Of a DNA stretch of 64,000 nucleotides, positions 26,079-34,648 are shown piece after piece. How positions within the stretch are numbered: the first letter of the stretch is position 1; each line of letters starts with the position of its first letter. The notes beneath the pieces were generated by a model, which was not told the DNA's origin, ran no database searches, and worked only from the letters and a program-made list of their open reading frames with translations. The translations under genes and the position numbers were made by a program. The stretch comes from UMGS1251 sp036666555 (lineage in GTDB: Bacteria; Bacillota; Clostridia; Lachnospirales; Lachnospiraceae), in contig JAVWVS010000010.1 in assembly GCA_036666555.1 (NCBI GenBank), forward strand, positions 4,500 through 68,499, in the 5' to 3' direction.

Positions 26079-27599
26079 CTATCCCTCCACATACTGATTT
26101 TTCAGAGCTTTTCGGTCTATTTTTCCATTGTTATTCAGTGGCATTGCCTCTACTTTTATAAATACATTGGGTATCATAAATGCCGGTAGCGTAATTCCAA
26201 TGGCTTTTATAATCGGGCGTTTTTCAATTTCTCCTTCGTAAAATGCCACAATCTTATTCTGTTCTTCATCGTAAAGGCAGCACACCCGAATAATTTCTTC
26301 CAGTCCATTCATCGCTGCTTCAATTTCACCTAATTCAATCCGATGACCCATATGCTTGATTTGAAAATCCTTTCGTCCGGTAAAACACAATTCGCCCTGT
26401 TGGTTATAATACCCCACATCTCCCGTTCGGTAAATCGTTTCCAGATAGCGGTGATTCAGTGGGTTTTGTACAAATGCACGTTTCGTCTGCTCCGGATTAT
26501 TATAATACCCCAGTGACAGTGCTGTACCCGATACACAGATTTCCCCTTTTTGCTCCGGCTCCGACGCCGTCACCAAAGCATTTTGTTCATCCAATAAAAA
26601 CACCTTTTCATTTGGGAATGGTTCTCCAATTGGCAGAACTTCTTCCGGCGCAAATTCTCGCTCCACCTTGTAATAAGTACAGTTGCATGTAATCTCTGTT
26701 GGGCCGTATACATTCACATACGCGGCCTCCGGCAAGTATGTTTTCCACAAATGCAAATGTTTGATGGGCATCACTTCTCCGCTAAAAATAACTTTTCTAA
26801 TTTTTTCTGGCACACGATATTCAAACCCTTTTAGGGTCGTAATAATACAAAGTGCGGATACTGCCCATATTAAGGTCGTTACTTCCCTTTCGCATAAGAA
26901 ATCTAATAATTTTGTAGGAAAAGAAAATAATTTTTTCGGAATCATCTGCATGGTAGCTCCGGTTTTCAGTGTGGCATAAATATCCTTTACCGAAACATCA
27001 AAATCAAAAGGGGCTTGATTTCCTATCACATCTTCTTCTGTAATATGAAAAAGCTCCGTAAAACACTCCATAAAATCAATGACAGATCGATGACTCACCA
27101 CCACGCCTTTCGGCACTCCGGTAGAGCCGGATGTAAAGTTCACATATAAGGGGTCCATATCAAGAGCTTGCTTTCTGCGTATCTGTAGAAGTTCTGGCTC
27201 TTCTTCTACTGTCATACAGTCATCCACATACAGCACTTGACCGGAAAATGAAATCCGATTCAATTCCTTTTCGTAAGCTCTGTCTACCAAAATCACATCT
27301 GCTTCCAGCGTCTGCAAAATCTGTTCCACTCGAAAACTTGGTTGTTTGGGATCTAGTAACACGTAAAAACATCCTGCATAGACTGCTCCCATAAATGCCA
27401 TGACCGTGGACACACTTTTTTGGGAAAAGACCGGAATCGGTGTTCCGGGAGATATCTGCTTCGCCAGAACACTTCCAATCTGCCGAGACTGTTGTTCCAG
27501 CTGCTCATACGTACAGCTATTCATTTCATCTGCAAATGCAATTTTGCCGGGATGTTTTTTTACGGATTCTTCTAAGTATTCTAATATATTTTTGACCAT
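26079..27599 (-). CDS. DltA-like amino-acid adenylating enzyme (carrier protein ligase)
   Basis: The 506-residue length matches DltA. Core motifs are present: A3 TSGSTGVPKG (156-165), A4 FDFDVSV (198-204, with the Asp that usually holds an alpha-amino group), A5 YGPTE (298-302), A7 RTGD (391-394), GHRIELGEIE, and the A10 lysine K493 in NGKIDRKAL. It should activate an amino acid with ATP and load the carrier protein. At the spot where DltA has a Cys that helps select D-alanine (FCGEVLP), this enzyme has S273 (FSGEVMP), so substrate choice may differ. The stop codon is one base from the start of the PLP gene, which is strong evidence for joint function. Confidence 0.88.
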   Translation of the reverse strand: MVKNILEYLEESVKKHPGKIAFADEMNSCTYEQLEQQSRQIGSVLAKQISPGTPIPVFSQKSVSTVMAFMGAVYAGCFYVLLDPKQPSFRVEQILQTLEADVILVDRAYEKELNRISFSGQVLYVDDCMTVEEEPELLQIRRKQALDMDPLYVNFTSGSTGVPKGVVVSHRSVIDFMECFTELFHITEEDVIGNQAPFDFDVSVKDIYATLKTGATMQMIPKKLFSFPTKLLDFLCEREVTTLIWAVSALCIITTLKGFEYRVPEKIRKVIFSGEVMPIKHLHLWKTYLPEAAYVNVYGPTEITCNCTYYKVEREFAPEEVLPIGEPFPNEKVFLLDEQNALVTASEPEQKGEICVSGTALSLGYYNNPEQTKRAFVQNPLNHRYLETIYRTGDVGYYNQQGELCFTGRKDFQIKHMGHRIELGEIEAAMNGLEEIIRVCCLYDEEQNKIVAFYEGEIEKRPIIKAIGITLPAFMIPNVFIKVEAMPLNNNGKIDRKALKNQYVEG

Positions 27600-27620
27600 A
27601 TCTATCCCTTTCTATAAGGA

Positions 27621-27660
27621 TACCTCCCATGCCGGCTTTTTATTGCTCACATCGGAGGTA
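27621..27660 (-). promoter_or_regulatory. Hairpin with anti-Shine-Dalgarno arm before the dlt-like operon
   Basis: TACCTCC (27654-27660 in mRNA sense) pairs perfectly with GGAGGTA (27621-27627). Inner bases extend the stem imperfectly and leave an A-rich loop. It fills half of the 85-base gap between ptsH and the adenylating enzyme gene. No U-tract follows. It may process, stabilise or modulate the transcript coming from ptsH. Confidence 0.5.
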
Positions 27661-27684
27661 CTCAAAACAATTTCATTTCTATTT

Positions 27685-27948
27685 CTATTCGCCCAAACCA
27701 CTTTCTACCATTTCTGTCATGGTCTCAAGCGCTATTTCCTCATCCGGTCCTTCACATACCAGTTCAATCTCATCCCCTTTTTTAATACATGCTCCCAGTA
27801 CACTCAACACACTTTTCGCATTAGCAGTAGTGGTCCGAAACTCGAAAGTGATTTTGCTCTGAAATTGCATCGCTGTCTTACAAAACAGTCCTGCAGGTCT
27901 TAAATGCAATCCGGTCGGATTCTTAATGGTTACTTTTTTCTTCATCAT
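27685..27948 (-). CDS. ptsH: HPr phosphocarrier protein
   Basis: The 87-residue protein has all HPr landmarks: the phosphorylated H15 in PTGLHLRPAG, and S46 in NAKSVLSVL, the HPr kinase site of Gram-positive bacteria. HPr passes phosphate from enzyme I to sugar-specific PTS enzymes and, as HPr-Ser-P, serves in carbon catabolite control. Unusually, no PTS gene is nearby. It starts 24 bases after the cdaR stop and precedes the dlt-like operon, so it is probably co-transcribed with cdaA-cdaR. Confidence 0.95.
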   Translation of the reverse strand: MMKKKVTIKNPTGLHLRPAGLFCKTAMQFQSKITFEFRTTTANAKSVLSVLGACIKKGDEIELVCEGPDEEIALETMTEMVESGLGE

Positions 27949-27972
27949 AATGTATATGCCTCCTGGTTCCCC

Positions 27973-29220
27973 TTATTTCTTTGTCACGGTAATATGTACC
28001 GTTGCCTGATCTGCAATGGAACAATCTTTCGGCAGATTCCCTATTTGAATCGGTATTTCATATGATCCCTCTTGCTTGCCACTTAGTTCAATAGATGCAG
28101 CCACGCTGCTTTGCGTTAATGCCTCCAGTGCATCCGTCTTCCCTACGAAATGCAGTTCCACCGTCTGTGCTGTTCCAAAATCTGCTTTCAAGCCATTTGC
28201 CAGATTATTTACCGAAATAGATTTTACCGGTATTTCTAGTGTCTTTGTACCTGCTCGTTCTACCGTCGCCGTCACTACAATGGTGTTCGCTGTAGGATCC
28301 GCCAATGCGATTTCTTCCGGAAGGTGAGGTATGAGATCCACCAATATATCTGTTTTATCACTGATTTCATTCATAACTAACGCCGATGCCGGAATACTAA
28401 GCAAATCAATTTTTTCCAGATTCTCCTTGGTGCCTACTACCGGAACGGTCTGTGGCTCAAAGGTGACTCCCGAAAGTGCAAACCCATCCGCCACCGTAAT
28501 AGACGAAGTATCTAATTCTACCGGTAATGCTTTGGAATTCAACAGATGAATGGAAACGGAAACATCTCGATTCGCAATATCTGTGGAAAGCAGTTTTTGA
28601 TCAATGACATTATTCCCTGCATCATACAAAATCAGTTCTGCCGGTCTGGTGGTGTCCTCTGACAACCCGGTTACATCTATTTTAGCAACTACTTTATCAA
28701 TAATGTCGATTTGAGAATCCGGTCCTGTAATTTCAATTTTCTGCGGGGTCGGAATCGCTTCTCCCAAAGCATATCCGGGACTTAAATCACCCACGGTGGT
28801 AACTGTGATTGGAAAGCTCTTGGTTTTATTATTCTTCAAGGTAATTTCCATATTTTTCGGAGTGACATTGGCTTCTTCGTATTTTCCTTCAAATCCTCTG
28901 ATGGTCACATCAATGGGAATTAATTTTTTAAATTGGATATTTCGGACATCCGCCACCGCTTTAATATCTTGCGGTATGATACGATCGAGGGTTTTTCTCT
29001 CTGCTCGAACGGTAACGCTTACCTTTTGTGTTGCTTCTGTAGCTTCATAGGTCTGTCCACGGTTGGTAATAATTTCATCATGAGTCACTTTTACCTCAAT
29101 GTTTCGATAAGTTCTTGTATCAATGGGACTATCCACATTTACAATCATCAGCCACAGTAATATGGCAAAAAAGACGGCAATAAGTTTCATACTCAGATTA
29201 TTGGTCAGAATCTTTTTCAT
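27973..29220 (-). CDS. cdaR: YbbR-domain protein, regulator of diadenylate cyclase
   Basis: The 415-residue protein has a short cytoplasmic start, one membrane helix (about 9-26, with FAILLWLMIVNVDSP), and then four YbbR-type beta domains outside. Repeated signatures are FPITVTTVGDLSPGY, ITGPDSQIDII and VPVVGTKENLEKI. CdaR proteins bind the cyclase CdaA and tune c-di-AMP synthesis. The gene overlaps the end of cdaA by 23 bases, so translation is coupled. Confidence 0.93.
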   Translation of the reverse strand: MKKILTNNLSMKLIAVFFAILLWLMIVNVDSPIDTRTYRNIEVKVTHDEIITNRGQTYEATEATQKVSVTVRAERKTLDRIIPQDIKAVADVRNIQFKKLIPIDVTIRGFEGKYEEANVTPKNMEITLKNNKTKSFPITVTTVGDLSPGYALGEAIPTPQKIEITGPDSQIDIIDKVVAKIDVTGLSEDTTRPAELILYDAGNNVIDQKLLSTDIANRDVSVSIHLLNSKALPVELDTSSITVADGFALSGVTFEPQTVPVVGTKENLEKIDLLSIPASALVMNEISDKTDILVDLIPHLPEEIALADPTANTIVVTATVERAGTKTLEIPVKSISVNNLANGLKADFGTAQTVELHFVGKTDALEALTQSSVAASIELSGKQEGSYEIPIQIGNLPKDCSIADQATVHITVTKK

Positions 29221-30103
29221 CTTTCGCCCTCCCTTTCCACATAGATGCTATTCTTGTAGATAATTTCTGGGATTGTTCCGATTTCTTCTGAACATGTGTT
29301 AATTGCTCTGTCAAATACTCTCTTGTAACATTTCGTGCCAGTTCACCGCTTTGGGCAACTGAAATTCCACCAGTTTCTTCCGAAACTGCAATGACAAGAG
29401 CATCACTCACTTCGCTCATCCCCACCGCTGCCCGATGTCTGGTTCCCAGTTCTTTACTCAACATCATGTTATCCGACAGTGGTAAATAACAAGTGGCAGA
29501 CACAATTCGATTCCCACGGACAATAATTGCACCATCATGCAGTGGCGTATTGTGTTCAAATATATTAATGAGAATCTGGCTAGACAAAATACAGTCCAGC
29601 AAGATTCCTGTACTTTCATATTCCGTCAGCTGAATAGCACGCTCTACTACAATCAGTGCTCCGGTCTTTACCTTCCCCATTTCATAGACTGCTTTGACAA
29701 GGTCTTCTACCGTCTCTTCACTGAAACGTACCTGCTCTTTTTCTTTGTTACCAAAGGACGTGGGTACCACCGAGCTGAAAAAATTGCGTTCTCCCAACTT
29801 CTCGAGTCCCCTTCGCAATTCCGGTTGAAATACAACTACTGCTGCCGTGGCAAGCACTGTAGTGCCATTTTGCACCAACCATAAAATCGTATGCATCTGA
29901 AAAAAAATGGCAAACAAAATAGCGACACCAAACACTAACATTCCTTTTAGCAACATCCACGCTTTTGTATTTTTAATCCATAGCAAAAGTTTATACACAA
30001 GAAAGGAAACAATGACAATTTCCACTACATCAATCAAGCCCACTTTGGGCCAGTAAATTGCAGTAGTGTATTGACTCAGCGCCTGTCTGACATGTGCTCC
30101 CAC
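29198..30103 (-). CDS. cdaA: Membrane diadenylate cyclase
   Basis: The 301-residue protein has three membrane helices in the first 95 residues and then a DisA_N domain with the DGA motif (LHDGAIIVRGNRI) and the RHR motif (LGTRHRAAVG). It makes c-di-AMP, a second messenger controlling potassium uptake and wall homeostasis in Firmicutes. The start is a GTG at 30101-30103 with GGAGG 7 bases upstream; an overlapping out-of-frame ATG is nearer the site but opens no gene. A glmM gene, the usual third member of this operon, is not present here. Confidence 0.95.
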   Translation of the reverse strand: MGAHVRQALSQYTTAIYWPKVGLIDVVEIVIVSFLVYKLLLWIKNTKAWMLLKGMLVFGVAILFAIFFQMHTILWLVQNGTTVLATAAVVVFQPELRRGLEKLGERNFFSSVVPTSFGNKEKEQVRFSEETVEDLVKAVYEMGKVKTGALIVVERAIQLTEYESTGILLDCILSSQILINIFEHNTPLHDGAIIVRGNRIVSATCYLPLSDNMMLSKELGTRHRAAVGMSEVSDALVIAVSEETGGISVAQSGELARNVTREYLTEQLTHVQKKSEQSQKLSTRIASMWKGRAKDEKDSDQ

Positions 30104-30127
30104 ATTGTCACCTCCTTTTCTTGTTTC

Positions 30128-31201
30128 TTATTTCTTCAATTCTTCTTCCACCATTTTCTGAATATTCAATTCTTCTCTAAGGCTTTTTGCAAGAAGCATT
30201 TCTTCCGTTTGTCCTCGTTGCACACTCTGTTTTTCTTTTGTTCTTCTTTTCACTTCTTCTGCATCAATAACCACAGTTTCTTGACGTGCATTAATCTTTT
30301 TCACGGTCTTCTCCGGAGCCGCTATGGAAATTTTAGGTACTGCTTTCACAAAATAACAATATTCATCATCTTCAAACTGTAAATGTTCTGTACGAGAATA
30401 ATCCACCGTAAACACGAAAAATTCCAACACCAGCGACACCAGCACAGACATGACTGCACCCATAATCAGACTTCCATAAGAAAGATGTATATCCAGTGTC
30501 ATATCACCCACCACCATAATAATGGCATGCACTACCGCTCCGGATACAATTGCTATCTTCCACGCATTGTTCATAGATTGTTTGCGTAATGTGTACACCA
30601 CAAATAAACAGATAATAACTGCTACTATGGTAATCCACATGATCTTATTTTGTAATGCCTGTTGTGCAAAAGAGGTAAGCTGCCCCACCAATCCCTTAGT
30701 ACCTGTAATGGCAGTCACATTGGATTTTACATAATCCATCATATAAAATATCATGGTTCCACACGTAATGGGAACTATATAAATAGGAGAACCAATCAAT
30801 CCAAAGATAATCGGAATCGCAACCGGAATCTTGAGCATAAATGCAATGGGTGTCAATAAAACGACAATGGCTGTCTTTGGTGTAAAACGAAAATAAAAGA
30901 TAAACATAATCAAAAAAACCGCCGCCATAACAATCGTAACTCCCAGGGAAACTGCATACATGTGAAGCAGAACCAGACCTATCGCTACCAGCACCGTCAT
31001 AATCATCGGCGGAAATGTACAAATAATCGCCAACGCCAATGTTACGATTCCACTAGACGCTGTTTTCATAAATCCTACATTGTGTCCAATCAATGTAAAT
31101 GTCATGAATGCCAGAATAAATTGCAATGCTTTATTGATATATCTTGAATACTTGGCATAAAGTGTTTGCAGTTGTTCTTTCCATACGAATAAATTACTCA
31201 T
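30128..31201 (-). CDS. Polytopic membrane protein of unknown function with charged C-terminal tail
   Basis: The 357-residue protein was not assigned to a family. It has about eight to nine membrane helices up to residue 275, then a cytoplasmic tail of about 80 residues rich in Lys, Glu and Arg that could form a coiled coil. It overlaps the preceding gene through a TAATG junction and precedes cdaA by 24 bases. That places it in the same transcript as the c-di-AMP genes, so a role in envelope or signalling functions is suggested by position only. Confidence 0.75.
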   Translation of the reverse strand: MSNLFVWKEQLQTLYAKYSRYINKALQFILAFMTFTLIGHNVGFMKTASSGIVTLALAIICTFPPMIMTVLVAIGLVLLHMYAVSLGVTIVMAAVFLIMFIFYFRFTPKTAIVVLLTPIAFMLKIPVAIPIIFGLIGSPIYIVPITCGTMIFYMMDYVKSNVTAITGTKGLVGQLTSFAQQALQNKIMWITIVAVIICLFVVYTLRKQSMNNAWKIAIVSGAVVHAIIMVVGDMTLDIHLSYGSLIMGAVMSVLVSLVLEFFVFTVDYSRTEHLQFEDDEYCYFVKAVPKISIAAPEKTVKKINARQETVVIDAEEVKRRTKEKQSVQRGQTEEMLLAKSLREELNIQKMVEEELKK

Positions 31202-31596
31202 TACAATTTCTCCTTCTCATACATCTTATTCAAACGCAGCAATTCTCGATTGTATTTTTTTACATTTTTCCTTGCTTCATTGTGTTTTTTTTGATAAAAA
31301 TCATGGGCAATAATTGCATAAATAATTACTAACAATACGTATCCCAGAACCACTCCGCCACCCAGTATTAGGACAAAGGTCATATTAAAATGTTTCATGA
31401 TCACATCCATGTACGCCACTGCAGCTAACGCAGCCACTAACACATATCCAAGGGTTACCCATAAAATCGTCTGCAAAGTACGCAGACTTGCATAGTCTTT
31501 TCGGTAATAAGCACTGATAGGAAAATCCGCTTTCCCTTCTTTGCTTTCATAAAAAGCAAGCTCTGTCATAAGCTTTACCCGTTCTTCATTTAACAT
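31201..31596 (-). CDS. Small membrane protein of unknown function
   Basis: The 131-residue protein has a cytoplasmic N-terminal part, two close membrane helices (about 42-64 and 72-94) and a basic C-terminal helix ending RLNKMYEKEKL. No family was recognised. GAGGTGA precedes the ATG, and a promoter at 31643-31672 lies just upstream. It is the first gene of the run leading into the membrane protein, cdaA, cdaR and ptsH. Confidence 0.75.
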   Translation of the reverse strand: MLNEERVKLMTELAFYESKEGKADFPISAYYRKDYASLRTLQTILWVTLGYVLVAALAAVAYMDVIMKHFNMTFVLILGGGVVLGYVLLVIIYAIIAHDFYQKKHNEARKNVKKYNRELLRLNKMYEKEKL

Positions 31597-31642
31597 AAAA
31601 TCACCTCAACACTCATCTTTTTCTCATCTAAACATTATTTTT

Positions 31643-31672
31643 AGTATAACATAACATCAGAAACCTTGTCCA
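31643..31672 (-). promoter_or_regulatory. Promoter for the cdaA-cdaR-ptsH run
   Basis: TGGACA (31667-31672) and TATACT (31643-31648) on the minus strand are 18 bases apart. The -35 lies in the last codons of comF. No competing promoter was seen between this site and cdaA. Confidence 0.6.
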
Positions 31673-32349
31673 ATACTTATAGTTAAAAAGTAGACTTTTT
31701 CAACTCCGGAGCACTTTAATAGTTTCGCAGCCGCATCTATCGTACACCCTGTTGTGTAGATGTCATCCACCAGTAGCACTGTTTTTTTCCTCTGCAACCG
31801 ATTGGATAACCGAAAGGCATCTTTCATATTTTGTGCTCTTGCCTTTTCAGTTAATTGTTTTTGGGGCTTTGTCTTTTTCCCCCTCAGCAGCGACACTGTA
31901 TCTACCGGAATATCTGTCAACAGACCTATTTCTGTTGCCAACAGCTCCGCCTGATTATATCCTCGTTTTCGATGTCTGGCTTTGTGAAGCGGAATCGGCA
32001 TAATCACTTCGATGTGCCATTGCTTCAATAATGCACCAAACTCTCTCGCCATACAACTCCCATAGTACTTGGCATACCTACGTCGATTTCCATATTTAAA
32101 ACGATAAATTGAAGTGCTGACCGGTTGTTTATGTAACCATAGGCTTCTTCCCTGTTCAAATTCGTGATGTTTTATTTGGCAGTCACCGCAATACTCCTGT
32201 TCTCGATAGCGCACCGGTTTGCCACATTTCTTACACCGTGGTTCCTTGATTGTCTTCAATTCTTTCTTACATTCTTCACAAATTTCTTGTTCTGTTACCC
32301 GATCACAAAAGGGGCAGCGTCCCGGATAAACTAATTCCAATATATGCAT
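31657..32349 (-). CDS. ComF family protein (zinc-ribbon phosphoribosyltransferase-like)
   Basis: The 230-residue protein begins with two Cys4 zinc knuckles (CPFC..CEEC and CKKC..CGDC). It ends in a phosphoribosyltransferase-like domain with PIPLHKARHRKRGYNQAE and the PRPP loop VLLVDDIYTTGCT. ComF proteins are needed for DNA uptake during competence in some Firmicutes and may act in single-strand DNA handling. It lies 29 bases downstream of recD2, a pairing that fits DNA processing. The start has no strong ribosome binding site, so translation may depend on the upstream gene. Confidence 0.88.
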   Translation of the reverse strand: MHILELVYPGRCPFCDRVTEQEICEECKKELKTIKEPRCKKCGKPVRYREQEYCGDCQIKHHEFEQGRSLWLHKQPVSTSIYRFKYGNRRRYAKYYGSCMAREFGALLKQWHIEVIMPIPLHKARHRKRGYNQAELLATEIGLLTDIPVDTVSLLRGKKTKPQKQLTEKARAQNMKDAFRLSNRLQRKKTVLLVDDIYTTGCTIDAAAKLLKCSGVEKVYFLTISIGQGF

Positions 32350-32378
32350 TCTATTTTATATCCAGATTCAGATACACA

Positions 32379-34601
32379 TCAATTCCACTCGCCAATCCGC
32401 TCATCCAAACTGGTGTGCCGATTTTGCTCATTTACGTTTTGAATCATTTCTTGAAATGTTTCATCACTCCCCACAAGTGTGACACATTTCCTGGCTCTGG
32501 TAATTGCCGTATACAAAAGATTTCGGTTATACAACTGCCGCGGTCCCGGAAGCAAGGGAATGATAACCGCCGGATACTCGCTTCCCTGTGATTTATGTAT
32601 GGTAATGGCATAAGCCAGCTCCAATTCATCCAATAAGGAAAAAGAATACGTCACTTTCCTTGTTTCATCAAATTCCACTTCCAAAGTTTCACGATAAGTA
32701 TTTATTTCGGTAACAATCCCCATATCTCCATTGAACACGCCTACACCTTTATCCACCACCATACCAAATTTCGTTGCAATTTCCCATTCCAGCTGATAAT
32801 TATTCTTTATTTGCATGACCTTATCACCCAGACGAAATAATTTATCTCCATACTCTTTTTCGGTCTTTTTAGAATCTTTTGGATTTAAATACCGTTGCAA
32901 AATCCGGTTTAAACGTTCTACTCCCAACAAGCCTTTTCGCATTGGTGTTAGTACCTGTATTTCATAAATGGAGGCATCTACATACTTGGGCATGTTGGTC
33001 TGAAGTAACGTTAACACCACATTAATAATGGTGTTGGCATCCTGTCTTTTTAGAAAAAAGAAATCTTTGCTTTTGTTATCCAGCACTACCCTTTCTCCAC
33101 GATTAATTTTATGAGCATTGACCACTATATCGCTTTCTCCTGCCTGACGGAAGATTTTATGAAGAGTCACAACTGCAAAGCGTTTTGATTGAATCATATC
33201 CTTTAAAACACTGCCGGGTCCTACTGACGGCAATTGATTTCCATCCCCTGCCATAATCAGTCTGGTTCCCACAGTCACCGCGCATAACAAGGCATATAAC
33301 AATGGCAAATCTACCATGGACATTTCATCGATAATAATAACATCCGTTTCCAAGGGATTTTCTTCATTTCTTCCAAATCCCAGTTTCCCTTCATCCCCTT
33401 CGGGATTTCCACTGACTTCCAACAGCCGGTGAATGGTCTGGGCCTCGCATCCGGTGGCCTCTGTCATTCGCTTAGCTGCTCTTCCGGTAGGTGCCGCCAG
33501 ATAAATGCTCATTCCTTCGCTTTCAAAATAATGAATCATAGCATTAATGGTAGTTGTTTTCCCGGTTCCAGGTCCTCCGGTTAAAATAAGCAATCCACTT
33601 CGCACCGCCTCTTTTACTGCGGTCCTTTGCATCTCATCCAATGTAAGTTCTGTATCTTTTTCGATTTTTAACAACCGATGTTCCAGCTCTACGTCTGCAA
33701 CCTCATATGAAATGTTTAAGTCATGAAGCATTTTTGCCGTATTTAATTCCATATAGTAGTATTGAGAAGCATACACCCGCATACCTTCGGTTCCCTCTTT
33801 CAGCACCACTTTTTTTTCCATAGAAAGATCCATCAAGTACTTTTCAATATCCGGTATTTCTACTTCCAATAAATTTCCTGCACGACGTAGCATCTCTTCT
33901 TTTGGTAAATAGATATGTCCTTCGGAAACGCTTTGTAGTAGTGCGTAAAAGATGCCACTTCGAATTCGAAAATCCGAATCCGTGTGAATGCCGATTTTGG
34001 CCGCAATTTCATCCGCTGTTTTAAATCCTACTCCCACAATATGGTCTGCCAGCTGGTAAGGATTCTCTTCCAATATCCGGTATACTTTCTGCCCATAATA
34101 ATCGTATATCTTTGCTGCCAAAGATATAGAAATACCATATCGCTGCAAGTAAATCATGGCTTCCCGCATCTCTTTTTTATCTTCTACCTGCTCTGCAAGT
34201 TCTCTGGCTTTGCGTTCGCTGATTCCCTTTACTTCTGATAACCGTTCCGGTTCTTCTTCGATGATCCGGAAAGTGTCTTCTTTAAATTTGCGCACAATTC
34301 TTCCTGCCAGTGCAACCCCCACACCTTTAATAGCGCCGGAACCCAAATACCGTTCTATGGAAATCAAATCTTCCGGAGCTTTTACTTCATAAGTGTGTAC
34401 TTGGAGTTGTGTGCCATATACACTGTGGTTTGTATATTCTCCGGTCATTTCCATCAGTTCCCCTTCGCTGATACAAGGGAAGAGTCCTACGCAGGTGAGA
34501 TCTCCATCTTCTGTCTCTAGATTCATGACCGTATAACCATTCTCTTCATTTCGAAACACAATATGTTCCACATATCCCTTTGCTATTTCCAACTGCATCA
34601 T
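32379..34601 (-). CDS. recD2: RecD2 type 5'-3' DNA helicase
   Basis: The 740-residue SF1B helicase has the RecD2-specific N-terminal OB/HhH region (GYVEHIVFRNEENGYTV, YLGSGAIKGVG, VKGISERKA). Walker A is GGPGTGKTTT, Walker B is VIIIDEMSMVD, followed by GDGNQLPSVGPG, and the C-terminal motifs are TIHKSQGSEYP and LLYTAITRAR. It helps recombinational repair and replication without RecBC. Two ATGs at 34596-34601 abut the GGAGG site. A TTG at 34590-34592 is spaced better and would give a start resembling relatives, so the true start may be nine bases inside. Confidence 0.95.
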   Translation of the reverse strand: MMQLEIAKGYVEHIVFRNEENGYTVMNLETEDGDLTCVGLFPCISEGELMEMTGEYTNHSVYGTQLQVHTYEVKAPEDLISIERYLGSGAIKGVGVALAGRIVRKFKEDTFRIIEEEPERLSEVKGISERKARELAEQVEDKKEMREAMIYLQRYGISISLAAKIYDYYGQKVYRILEENPYQLADHIVGVGFKTADEIAAKIGIHTDSDFRIRSGIFYALLQSVSEGHIYLPKEEMLRRAGNLLEVEIPDIEKYLMDLSMEKKVVLKEGTEGMRVYASQYYYMELNTAKMLHDLNISYEVADVELEHRLLKIEKDTELTLDEMQRTAVKEAVRSGLLILTGGPGTGKTTTINAMIHYFESEGMSIYLAAPTGRAAKRMTEATGCEAQTIHRLLEVSGNPEGDEGKLGFGRNEENPLETDVIIIDEMSMVDLPLLYALLCAVTVGTRLIMAGDGNQLPSVGPGSVLKDMIQSKRFAVVTLHKIFRQAGESDIVVNAHKINRGERVVLDNKSKDFFFLKRQDANTIINVVLTLLQTNMPKYVDASIYEIQVLTPMRKGLLGVERLNRILQRYLNPKDSKKTEKEYGDKLFRLGDKVMQIKNNYQLEWEIATKFGMVVDKGVGVFNGDMGIVTEINTYRETLEVEFDETRKVTYSFSLLDELELAYAITIHKSQGSEYPAVIIPLLPGPRQLYNRNLLYTAITRARKCVTLVGSDETFQEMIQNVNEQNRHTSLDERIGEWN

Positions 34602-34606
34602 CCTCC

Positions 34607-34638
34607 AAAAGACAAAAGCCGCCTCTTTCGAGACAGCT
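34607..34638 (-). terminator. Terminator after mreB
   Basis: AGCTGTCTC pairs with GAGGCGGCT (9 bp with two G.U pairs) around a GAAA tetraloop, followed by TTTTGTCTTTT. It ends right at the recD2 ribosome binding site, so it may attenuate recD2 as well as end mreB transcripts. Confidence 0.75.
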
Positions 34639-34648
34639 CAACGAAGTC

